64,000 nucleotides of DNA, taken from the NCBI RefSeq assembly GCF_011043625.1, contig NZ_JAAKGT010000015.1, forward strand, positions 1 to 64,000, given 5' to 3'. The stretch comes from Caulobacter sp. 602-2 (lineage in GTDB: Bacteria; Pseudomonadota; Alphaproteobacteria; Caulobacterales; Caulobacteraceae). Position 1 is the stretch's first letter; each line of letters opens with the position of its first letter. This document shows positions 24,928-31,872 of the stretch, in pieces. The translations under genes and the position numbers were made by a program. The notes beneath the pieces were generated by a model, which did no database searches, was not told the DNA's origin, and saw only the letters and a list, made by a program, of their open reading frames with translations.

Positions 24928-25358
24928 TCCGCCACGCGGGCCTCATCGCCCGGCGCGTTCGCGGCCTGTGGCGGGGCGTGCTGATCGAGGGCGCGTCCGG
25001 CGCGGGCAAGAGCGACCTGGCCCTGCGGGCGCTGGAGGAGGGCTTTCGACTGGTGGCCGACGACCGGGTGGTGACCTTCGCCTCCGAAGGCCGCCTCTAT
25101 GGCCGCGCGCCCGATCCCCTGAAGGGCCTGGTCGAGGTCCGCGGCTTCGGGATCGTGGCCGAACCGGCCCTTCCCTTCGCCGAAATCGCCCTGCTGGTGC
25201 GTTGCGTCGACGATCCGGCGCGCGTCGAGCGGCTGCCCCAGCCCCGCACGGAACGCCTTCTGGGGTTGGATTTGCCGGCTTTCGAGCTGTGGCCGCTAGA
25301 GCCCGCCGCACCCGCGAAGATCGGCAGGATGCTGGAGCATCTTGGAGTCGCCCCCTAA
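24924..25358 (+). CDS. hprK: short HPr kinase/phosphorylase (alphaproteobacterial type)
   Basis: A 144-residue protein with only the C-terminal kinase domain of HPrK. The P-loop is GASGAGKS, followed by DLALRALEEGFRLVADDRV, and the family signature is VEVRGFGIV. In alphaproteobacteria such truncated HprK phosphorylates HPr on serine and links PTS state to regulation; there is no N-terminal regulatory domain. It overlaps chvG by 4 nt, and HPr is encoded about 480 nt downstream. The genomic coupling to ChvIG is conserved in related bacteria such as Brucella and Agrobacterium. Confidence 0.9.
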   Translation: MIRHAGLIARRVRGLWRGVLIEGASGAGKSDLALRALEEGFRLVADDRVVTFASEGRLYGRAPDPLKGLVEVRGFGIVAEPALPFAEIALLVRCVDDPARVERLPQPRTERLLGLDLPAFELWPLEPAAPAKIGRMLEHLGVAP

Positions 25359-25433
25359 CAAGCGTATCAAGGCGACCCGCGCGGCGCCTCCCTGCCGTAT
25401 CGGGCGAAGGGGATCCCGTTTGAGAGACCAGGC

Positions 25434-25838
25434 ATGATCGGGCTCGTGATCGTCACGCACGGGCGTTTGGCGGAGGAATTCGTTTCCGCCATGGAGCATG
25501 TGGTGGGGCCGCAGACCGCGGTGAAGGCCATCTGCATCGGGCCGGAAGACGACATGGAGCGTCGCCGGTCGGACATTCTGAAGGCTTGCGCCGCCGTCGA
25601 CGACGGCGCGGGCGTCATCCTGCTGACCGACATGTTCGGCGGCACGCCCAGCAACCTGGCCATCTCGGTCATGGAGCAGACCAAGGCCGAGGTCATCGCC
25701 GGGCTGAACCTGCCGATGCTGATCAAGCTGGCCAGCGTGCGCGGCCGCGACGACCTGGACGCCTGCGTCGCCCATGCCCAGGAGGCTGGACGCAAATACA
25801 TCTCCGTGGCCTCCTACGTGCTGGCGGGAGAAAAATGA
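25434..25838 (+). CDS. PTS EIIA component, mannose family (regulatory)
   Basis: A 134-residue EIIA of the mannose/fructose type. The phosphorylated histidine lies in GLVIVTHGRLAEEF, and GVILLTDMFGGTPSNLA is the second family block. No IIB, IIC or IID transporter genes follow, so it most likely acts as a regulatory phospho-acceptor in an incomplete PTS along with HPr and HprK. It overlaps the HPr gene by 4 nt (ATGA) and starts 75 nt after hprK. Confidence 0.93.
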   Translation: MIGLVIVTHGRLAEEFVSAMEHVVGPQTAVKAICIGPEDDMERRRSDILKACAAVDDGAGVILLTDMFGGTPSNLAISVMEQTKAEVIAGLNLPMLIKLASVRGRDDLDACVAHAQEAGRKYISVASYVLAGEK

Positions 25839-26113
25839 GTCGGACGGCGGCGGCCACGGTCGAGATCATCAACGAGCGCGGGCTGCACGCCCGGGCCTCG
25901 GCCAAGTTCGTCAAGCTGGCCTCGGGCTTCGACGCCGAGGTCACCGTCGCCCGTGAAGGCTCCAGCGTCGACGCCCGCTCGATCATGGGCCTGATGATGC
26001 TGGCCGCCGGCATCGGCTCGACCATCGACATCGCCGCCGAAGGCCCCGAGGCCGAAGCCGCCGTCGACGCCCTGGTCGAACTGGTCGGCAACCGCTTCGA
26101 CGAAGAGCGCTAG
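25835..26113 (+). CDS. HPr family phosphocarrier protein
   Basis: A 92-residue HPr. The EI-dependent phosphorylation histidine is in INERGLHARASAKF, and the HprK-target serine sits in SSVDARSIMGLMMLAAG, the normal position near residue 46-50. It passes phosphate from enzyme I to the EIIA encoded just before. Enzyme I is not in the window; in related genomes it is often close by or fused as PtsP. Start fixed by the ATGA overlap. Confidence 0.93.
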   Translation: MSRTAAATVEIINERGLHARASAKFVKLASGFDAEVTVAREGSSVDARSIMGLMMLAAGIGSTIDIAAEGPEAEAAVDALVELVGNRFDEER

Positions 26114-26242
26114 GGCGCGGCTCGAGCCGCTTCCCTATCCGCCCGTCATTCCCGCCCTCGTGGCGAGGTCTCCACCGCTGCCGACACAGCCCGATTGAGC
26201 GGACGCCTTCAGTGTCCGCTGAGGGTGGGGAGGAGACCTTGC

Positions 26243-26482
26243 CTACGGAACCTCGAATGCGCTCACCCTGCCGCTATCGGGATCAACCAGAAAAACAACA
26301 GGTCCATCAACGAGCGAACCAGAGGGACTGTAGATATCGAACACCACGCTAATCCGGCCATCAAAAACCCGATGAACCGCACCGAACTCGTATCGCCACC
26401 CTCGCAAGTCCAGCTGTCCGACGTGCGCTTTGGCAAGTGAAACAGCATCATCGTCCGAGATTCGGAGTCCTTTGCGTCCCAT
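26243..26482 (-). CDS. small hypothetical protein, possible immunity-like fold
   Basis: A 79-residue protein from ATG 26482 (or 83 from ATG 26494; neither has a good ribosome site). It runs ISDDDAVSLAKAHVGQL, then WRYEFGAVHRV, SVVFDIYSPSG and DGPVVFLVDPDSGRVSAFEV. The D-G-P followed by V-V-D-x-x-x-G-x-V end is the shape of YrhB/Imm35-like small immunity proteins, but the match is weak. Codon use is richer in A/T third positions than its neighbours, suggesting transfer. It follows the EF-Tu domain II-like gene by 35-47 nt on the same strand and is probably co-transcribed. Confidence 0.55.
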   Translation of the reverse strand: MGRKGLRISDDDAVSLAKAHVGQLDLRGWRYEFGAVHRVFDGRISVVFDIYSPSGSLVDGPVVFLVDPDSGRVSAFEVP

Positions 26483-26529
26483 CGCTGATCCCATCCGTGA
26501 AGGGCGAAAATATCAAATGGCAAAGGGAC

Positions 26530-26802
26530 CTAGTCGATGGGCCAAATCTCAGTGCCGATTGGCACCTCATCCTTGTCGATGCCCTTGAGGAGACAGGCCC
26601 AGCGCCGCTCGTTCGGCGGTGGAGTTTGGAAAACTTCGCCCATCCGCAAGACTGCCGAAGCAGTCGAACTGTCCGGTCGCCGCAGCAAAACGGGACCCTC
26701 GGGCCTTGCTGGACCGTCAGCAACGAGCGGGCCGGGAGCTATGACCAATCCACCCCGGCTTTGGATGTCAAATACGCTCTCGACGACCATGAGCGGCTTC
26801 AT
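26530..26802 (-). CDS. free-standing EF-Tu domain II-like beta-barrel protein
   Basis: A 90-residue protein that lines up along nearly its full length with domain II of EF-Tu. V-E-S-V-F-D-I-Q-S-R-G-G-L-V-I near the N-terminus matches IEDVFSI.GRGTVV, and near the C-terminus C-L-L-K-G-I-D-K-D-E-V-P-I-G matches LLRGI.REEI..G. There is no GTPase domain. Codons are less GC-rich than the neighbours. The start at 26802 has a 6-bp palindrome (26803-26818) where a ribosome site would be expected. Function unknown; possibilities include a decoy or immunity factor for EF-Tu-directed toxins, which is speculation. Confidence 0.6.
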   Translation of the reverse strand: MKPLMVVESVFDIQSRGGLVIAPGPLVADGPARPEGPVLLRRPDSSTASAVLRMGEVFQTPPPNERRWACLLKGIDKDEVPIGTEIWPID

Positions 26803-26965
26803 GCTCTAACTCTAGAGCGGCGCCGAACATCCGCAAAGGGTCGTGAACCGAAATCGGCTCCTCCGCCTGTTTCGGACTTTCAAACCGGCGTCGCGAGCGG
26901 GCATCTGTTTTGGTCGATATCCGCCACAAGGGCGGGAATGACGGGAAGTGAGGGGATGGGGAGAC

Positions 26966-27751
26966 CTACCCCGCCTTCGCCGCCATCCACCGCGCCGCCA
27001 GCTCCGGCCAGCTCCCTTGCGTGCCCGCGAGCTCGCGCAGGGCGAAGCCGTGCGGGGCCTGGCCGAAGACGTGGGCGTCGAGATCCAGCTTCAGGTCGCG
27101 CGCGGTCTTGATGAAGTTCAGCGCGTGCTCGACCGGCACCACCTCGTCGAGCAGGGCGTAGGCCAGGAACACCGGACAGGACGGAACGCCGTGCGGCTGC
27201 GCGGCGATGCCGATCGGCCAGGCGTCGTAGAAGGCCTGCTTCTCCGCGGGCGGATAGTCGGGCTTGCCGGCCGGCGCCTTGTAGTCGCGATGGTTGGCGT
27301 TGATCGGGGCGTAGGCGATCAGCACGCCGGAAAGGTCCGTCTTCGGCTGGCAGGCCAGGGTCCCGGCCAGGTGGCCGCCGGACGACAGGCCCAGCACCAG
27401 GCGCGGCAGGTCGGTCGGGATCGCCGCCAAGGCCGAGAGACCGTCGCTCAAGGCGATGTCGAAGGGCCAGACGCCTTCGGGCGCGACCGCGCCCGGCAGG
27501 CGGTGGGCCAGCACATAGGCATCGTAGCCCAGGCCGTTCAGCCACAGCGCCGCCTCGACGCCCTCGCGGTCGTGCATCAGCCGCAGATAGCCGCCGCCGG
27601 TGCAGACCAGCACCCGCCCCTTGGGCGCGGCGACGCGGAAGGCGTGCAGTTCGACCCGCGTGACCACGTCGATTGTGCGGTCGGGCCAGGCGCCTTCGAT
27701 GACGTTGGCCGGGCCGTCGCTGAGGACGATGATCTCGGTCGGCTGCTGCAC
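26966..27751 (-). CDS. alpha/beta hydrolase
   Basis: A 261-residue carboxylesterase-type hydrolase without a signal peptide. The nucleophile is in GLSSGGHLAG, the oxyanion loop is C-T-G-G-G-Y in place of the usual HGGGY, the acid is probably in LLDEVVPVEH and the histidine in QAPHGFA. The layout matches BD-FAE/acetyl-xylan-esterase-like enzymes. It starts downstream of the M16 protease terminator, so it has its own promoter. The substrate is unknown; short acyl esters are likely. Confidence 0.85.
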   Translation of the reverse strand: MQQPTEIIVLSDGPANVIEGAWPDRTIDVVTRVELHAFRVAAPKGRVLVCTGGGYLRLMHDREGVEAALWLNGLGYDAYVLAHRLPGAVAPEGVWPFDIALSDGLSALAAIPTDLPRLVLGLSSGGHLAGTLACQPKTDLSGVLIAYAPINANHRDYKAPAGKPDYPPAEKQAFYDAWPIGIAAQPHGVPSCPVFLAYALLDEVVPVEHALNFIKTARDLKLDLDAHVFGQAPHGFALRELAGTQGSWPELAARWMAAKAG

Positions 27752-27815
27752 GGCGCGTCTCCTGGTCGGGTTGCCTGGCGGCTTATCGCGGCGCCCGCCC
27801 CTCTCTACAAACGAA

Positions 27816-27841
27816 AAGGGCGGCCCGTGAGGACCGCCCTT
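27816..27841 (-). terminator. terminator of the M16 protease gene
   Basis: An 8-bp perfect stem AAGGGCGG (27816-27823) pairs with CCGCCCTT (27834-27841) around a 10-nt loop. Read on the minus strand it is followed by TTCGTTTG, so it ends transcription from the M16 gene whose stop lies at 27864, and isolates the hydrolase gene beyond. Confidence 0.75.
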
Positions 27842-27863
27842 CGCGCTTGCCGTCTGGCCGGCC

Positions 27864-30617
27864 CTACTGGACCGGCTTGCCGTCGGCGTCGATCACCTTG
27901 ATGTCGAGCTTCAGGGCCTTGAGCTTGGGCTCGATCACGGCGCGGTCGCCGACGATCACCCAGACCAGTTCGTCCGGCTTGATCGCCTTCTTGGCCGCCG
28001 CCGTGGCGCTCTCGACCGTAACCGACCGCACGTCGGCGGGGTACTCGTCGAAATAGGTGTCCGGCAGGTCGTAGTTGAGCAGCTCGGTGATCGAGCCGGC
28101 CACGGCGCTGCCCGTCTCCCAGTTGCCCGGCATCGACAGGGTCAGGCTGTTCTGGGCCTTGGCCAGTTCGGCCGCGGTCACCGGACGCGGGCCGATGATG
28201 TCGGTCAGCTCCTTGCGGGCCTCGGTGAACGACTCGGCGGTCTTGTCGGTCTGGACCGGCGCGCGGATCAGGAACAGGCGCGAGCCGCGGGCGTCGCGCA
28301 CGCCCGAGAAGGCGCCGTACGACCAGTGCTTGTCCTCGCGCAGGTTCATGTTCAGGCGCGAGACGAAATCGCCGCCGAACAGGGTGTTGAACGCGTCGAG
28401 CGCGGCCTGGTCGTTCGGATCGCGCGGACCCAGCAGGTTGCCGGCGGCGATCACCGACTGCTGGGCGCCGGGCTTGTCGATCAGGTAGACGGCGGCCTTG
28501 CTGGCCGGCGCCTGGACCGACGGCTTGGTCTTGCCCTGCGCGCCCTTCCAGCCGCCCAGCTGGGCTTCCAGCTTCGGCACCAGCTCGGCCAGGGTGGTGT
28601 CGCCCACCACGACCAGGGTGGCGCCCTGCGGCTGCAGCCAGGTGGACTGGAAGCGCACCAGGTCGTCGCGCTGGATCGAGGCCAGCGTGGCCTCGGTCGT
28701 CAGCTGGCCGTAGGGCGAGCCCGGACCGTAGGTCAGCACCGGCAGGATGCGGCTCGACATGGCCTGCGGGTTCTGCTTGGCCTGCTGGACGCCGGCGATG
28801 GCCTGCTTCTTCAGGCGATCCAGGTCCTCGGGCTTGAAGGCCGGGTTCTTGAGCACGTCGGCATAGATGGCCAGGGCCGGATCCAGCGTCGTGGTCAGGG
28901 TGTTCAGCGACACCGAGGTCAGGTCCAGGGTGCTGCCCGAGTTGATGCCCGCGCCCAGCTGGGCCAGTTCGCGGCTGATGGTCAGGCCGTCGCGGTTCTT
29001 GGTGCCTTCGGTCAGCATGCTGGTGGTGATGCCGGCCAGGCCCGGCTTGTCGCCGGCGTTGGCGGCCACGCCGGCGTCGAACAGCAGGTCGATGCGGACC
29101 TGCGGCGTCTCGTGACGCTCGGCCAGGACCACCTTGATGCCGTTCGACAGGGTGGCGCGCTCCAGCTTGACGAAGGCCGGGGCCTTGGTCGGACCGACTT
29201 CCGGCATCGCCTTGCGGTCGGCGCCGGCCGTGGTCGTGTAGTTGGGGAACGGCGACACGGTCAGGGTGAAGTCGCCGTCGGTCAGCCAGGCCTTGCCGGC
29301 CGCCTGCAGCTGGGCGGCGGTGGCGCCGCGGATGCGCTCCAGGCTCGTCTTGTAGGCTTCGGGCGAGCCCAGATAGACTTGGCTTTCGGCCAGGATGTCG
29401 GACTTGCCGCCGAAGCCGCCGATGCGCTCGACCCCGCGCACGAAGTTCGACAGCGTCAGGGTGCGGACCTTGGCCACTTCCTCGGGCGTCGGGCCGTCAC
29501 GCAGCAGGCGCTGGAACTCCTCGTCGAAGGCCTTCTCGACCGCGGCCGGGTCGCCGCCCGGCTTGACGGTCAGGGTGACGATGAACTGGCTGCCGATCTC
29601 GCTGTCGGACACCCCGGCGCCGACATTGGTGGCGATCTGGTCGGTGTAGACCAGGCGCTGGTAGAGGCGCGAGGTCTTGTCGGAGACCAGCACGTCGCCC
29701 AGCAGGGCCAGGTAGTCGGACTCGGCGGTGCCGTACTGCGGGATGTTCCAGACCTTGTAGATGCGCGACTGCGGCACGCGGTCCTGCATCTCGGCGCGCT
29801 GGCTGCCGGTGCGCTTGGCCACCCAGGCCTTCTGGCGCATGACCGGCGGGCCCGACGGAATGTCGCCGAAGTACTTCTCGGCCTTGGCCTTGGCTTCGGC
29901 CGGCGTGATGTCGCCGGCCAGCACCAGCACGGCGTTGGCCGGGCCGTAGTACTGCTTGAACCAGCTCTTCACGTCGTCCAGCGAGGCGGCGTCCAGGTCT
30001 TCCATCTCGCCGATGACCGTGTGGCCATAGGGGTGGTCGGCGTCGTAGGTGCTGGCGGTGATCACGTCCCAGACTTGGCCGTACGGCTGGTTCTGGCCCT
30101 GGCGCTTCTCGTTCTGGACGACGCCGCGCTGCTCGTCGAGCTTGGCCTTGTCGATGGCGCCGACGAGGTGGCCCATGCGGTCGCTCTCGAGCCACAGCAC
30201 CTGGTCCAGGGCCGCGGTCGGCACGTTCTGGAAGTAGTTGGTGCGGTCCTCGTTGGTGGTGCCGTTCATGTCGGTGGCGCCCAGCTTCTCCAGCGCCTTG
30301 AACCAGTCGTCGTTGAAGTTCTCCGAGCCGTTGAACATCAGGTGTTCGAACAGGTGCGCAAAGCCGGTGCGGCCCTTGGGCTCGTTCTTCGACCCCACGT
30401 GGTACCAGATGTTGACCGCCACGATCGGGGCCTTGTGGTCCTCGTGGACGATCACGGTCAGGCCGTTGGCCAGGGTGAACTTGGTGTAGGGGATGTCGAC
30501 GCTGGGCAGCTGGGCCAGCTGGCCGGTGACCTTGGCGGACGGCTTGGGCGCGGCTTGCGCGAGCACCGGATTGGCGAGGAGCAACGCCGCGACGGCGGCG
30601 GAGGCGAACAGCTTCAT
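27864..30617 (-). CDS. M16 family zinc metallopeptidase, two-domain, exported
   Basis: A 917-residue pitrilysin-type peptidase. Signal peptide MKLFASAAVAALLLANPVLAQAA. The first M16 domain has the inverted zinc motif H88-L-F-E91-H92 and the downstream glutamate region (QRGVVQNEKRQGQ). The second M16 half starts near TLSNGIKVVLAERHETPQVRIDL and lacks the zinc motif, as is normal. It probably degrades peptides in the periplasm. The chosen start at 30617 is the one that gives the signal peptide; the longer frame runs into the bioB terminator. Confidence 0.92.
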   Translation of the reverse strand: MKLFASAAVAALLLANPVLAQAAPKPSAKVTGQLAQLPSVDIPYTKFTLANGLTVIVHEDHKAPIVAVNIWYHVGSKNEPKGRTGFAHLFEHLMFNGSENFNDDWFKALEKLGATDMNGTTNEDRTNYFQNVPTAALDQVLWLESDRMGHLVGAIDKAKLDEQRGVVQNEKRQGQNQPYGQVWDVITASTYDADHPYGHTVIGEMEDLDAASLDDVKSWFKQYYGPANAVLVLAGDITPAEAKAKAEKYFGDIPSGPPVMRQKAWVAKRTGSQRAEMQDRVPQSRIYKVWNIPQYGTAESDYLALLGDVLVSDKTSRLYQRLVYTDQIATNVGAGVSDSEIGSQFIVTLTVKPGGDPAAVEKAFDEEFQRLLRDGPTPEEVAKVRTLTLSNFVRGVERIGGFGGKSDILAESQVYLGSPEAYKTSLERIRGATAAQLQAAGKAWLTDGDFTLTVSPFPNYTTTAGADRKAMPEVGPTKAPAFVKLERATLSNGIKVVLAERHETPQVRIDLLFDAGVAANAGDKPGLAGITTSMLTEGTKNRDGLTISRELAQLGAGINSGSTLDLTSVSLNTLTTTLDPALAIYADVLKNPAFKPEDLDRLKKQAIAGVQQAKQNPQAMSSRILPVLTYGPGSPYGQLTTEATLASIQRDDLVRFQSTWLQPQGATLVVVGDTTLAELVPKLEAQLGGWKGAQGKTKPSVQAPASKAAVYLIDKPGAQQSVIAAGNLLGPRDPNDQAALDAFNTLFGGDFVSRLNMNLREDKHWSYGAFSGVRDARGSRLFLIRAPVQTDKTAESFTEARKELTDIIGPRPVTAAELAKAQNSLTLSMPGNWETGSAVAGSITELLNYDLPDTYFDEYPADVRSVTVESATAAAKKAIKPDELVWVIVGDRAVIEPKLKALKLDIKVIDADGKPVQ

Positions 30618-30652
30618 GAAGGGCCCCGAATAGGTTTTCGCGCAAAGCGAAG

Positions 30653-30680
30653 ATGCCCCGCACCATAGGTTGCGGGGCAT
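30653..30680 (-). terminator. terminator downstream of bioB
   Basis: A perfect 10-bp stem, ATGCCCCGCA (30653-30662) with TGCGGGGCAT (30671-30680), and an 8-nt loop, lying 60 nt after the bioB stop on the minus strand. It is followed on that strand by CTTCGCTTTGCGCGAA, a second small hairpin. The T-tract is weak. Confidence 0.65.
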
Positions 30681-30739
30681 CCGGGACAAGCGAGCCACGC
30701 GGCCCGCCTTCATTAAATTTCGTCCAGAAACGGCGAGCC

Positions 30740-31765
30740 TTACTCGGCCGGAACCGCCTCCGGAGCCACTTCCGCCTTCACCATGACCATCGGCTTGAGG
30801 TCGAGGTCGTGGAACAGGCGGCTGTCGTCGTCCATGTCAGGCAGCGGCGTGGTCAGGAGCTTGCCGCCGACGAAGATCGAGTTGGCGCCGGCCATGAAGC
30901 ACAAGGCCTGCAGTTCGCGGTTCATGCCCTCGCGGCCGGCCGACAGGCGGACCATGGCCTTCGGGCAGACGAGGCGGGCCACGGCGATGGTGCGCACGAA
31001 CTCGATGGAGTCGATCGCCTTCTCGCCTTCCGCCAGGATCTGGTCGCCCAGCGGCGTGCCGCTGATCGGCACCAGGCCGTTGATCGGCAGGCTGTCGGGA
31101 TGCGACGGCAGGGTGGCCAGCTGGTGCAGCAGGCCGGCGCGGTCGCGGCGGGTCTCGCCCATGCCGACGATGCCGCCGCAGCAGGTGCTCATGCCCGCGT
31201 CGCGGACATAGGCCAGGGTGTCGAGGCGCTCCTGGTAGGTGCGGGTCGTCACCACGTCCTTGTAGTAGTCCGGGCCGGTGTCGAGGTTGTGGTTATAGTA
31301 GTCCAGGCCGGCGTCCTTCAGCTGCTTGGCCTGCTCGGCGGTCAGCATGCCCAGCGTCGCGCAGGTCTCCATGCCCAGCGCTTTGACCCCGCCGATCATC
31401 TCGGCCAGCTTGGGCAGGTCGCGATCCTTCAGCTCGCGCCAGGCCGCGCCCATGCAGAAGCGCTGGGCGCCGCCGGCCCGGGCGGCCTTGGCCTTGGCGA
31501 TGACCACCGCCGGCTCCATCAGCTTCTCGGCCTTCAGGCCGGTCTTGAAGTGGGCGCTCTGGCTGCAGTAGCCGCAGTTCTCGGCACAGCCGCCGGTCTT
31601 GACCGACAGCAGTTGCGACAGCTGCATCTCGGAGGGGTCGAACCAGGCGCGGTGCACGCGCGCGGCCTCGAACACCAGCTCCATGAACGGCAGGGCGAAC
31701 AGCGCTTCGACCTCCTGGAGGGTCCAGTCGTGGCGGGGCTGTGCGGAGATGTTGATCGGCGTCAT
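30740..31765 (-). CDS. bioB: biotin synthase BioB
   Basis: A 341-residue radical SAM enzyme that inserts sulfur into dethiobiotin as the last step of biotin synthesis. The radical SAM cluster motif is C-A-E-N-C-G-Y-C in KTGGCAENCGYCSQSAHF, and the [2Fe-2S] region CCGGIVGMGE and the NGLVPISGTPLG block are present. The start at 31765 (MTPINISAQPRHDWT) is conserved; a longer frame adds 19 unlike residues. No other biotin genes are adjacent. Divergent from the CYTH-CHAD gene with a 107-nt gap. Confidence 0.96.
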   Translation of the reverse strand: MTPINISAQPRHDWTLQEVEALFALPFMELVFEAARVHRAWFDPSEMQLSQLLSVKTGGCAENCGYCSQSAHFKTGLKAEKLMEPAVVIAKAKAARAGGAQRFCMGAAWRELKDRDLPKLAEMIGGVKALGMETCATLGMLTAEQAKQLKDAGLDYYNHNLDTGPDYYKDVVTTRTYQERLDTLAYVRDAGMSTCCGGIVGMGETRRDRAGLLHQLATLPSHPDSLPINGLVPISGTPLGDQILAEGEKAIDSIEFVRTIAVARLVCPKAMVRLSAGREGMNRELQALCFMAGANSIFVGGKLLTTPLPDMDDDSRLFHDLDLKPMVMVKAEVAPEAVPAE

Positions 31766-31872
31766 GGCGCGCAGGTTTGAACTTGGGCGATCCGAATGGC
31801 AAGACGGCCCGCGCATCCGCACGATGTTGCGTTGCGGAAGCCAAACGCCTGCAAGGTGGTTATAGTCGGATC

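Larger units (their letters stand above)
26142..26945. repeat. 24-nt inverted repeats bounding a lower-GC island
   Basis: The left arm (26142-26165) and right arm (26922-26945) are inverted copies, matching at 23 of 24 positions; the shared core is CCCGTCATTCCCGCC. The arms enclose about 750 nt that hold two small minus-strand genes with many A/T-ending codons, unlike the rest of the window. The same 15-nt core occurs a third time at 39159-39173, so the arms are copies of a dispersed intergenic repeat rather than insertion-sequence ends. No transposase is present. Confidence 0.7.

Noticed and set aside
26142..26945. Insertion sequence or transposon
   Set aside because: Inverted repeats are present but no transposase is encoded, I see no target duplication, and the repeat core also occurs elsewhere in the window.
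26437..27111. 224-residue plus-strand frame over the small island
   Set aside because: It crosses both minus-strand small genes and the right inverted repeat, has no domain pattern and ends in Arg/Ala/Pro-rich low complexity; the minus frames have protein-like patterns.
28326..30668. 780-residue frame on the plus strand
   Set aside because: Antisense to the M16 peptidase, which has a signal peptide and zinc motif; the plus frame has low-complexity shadow composition.
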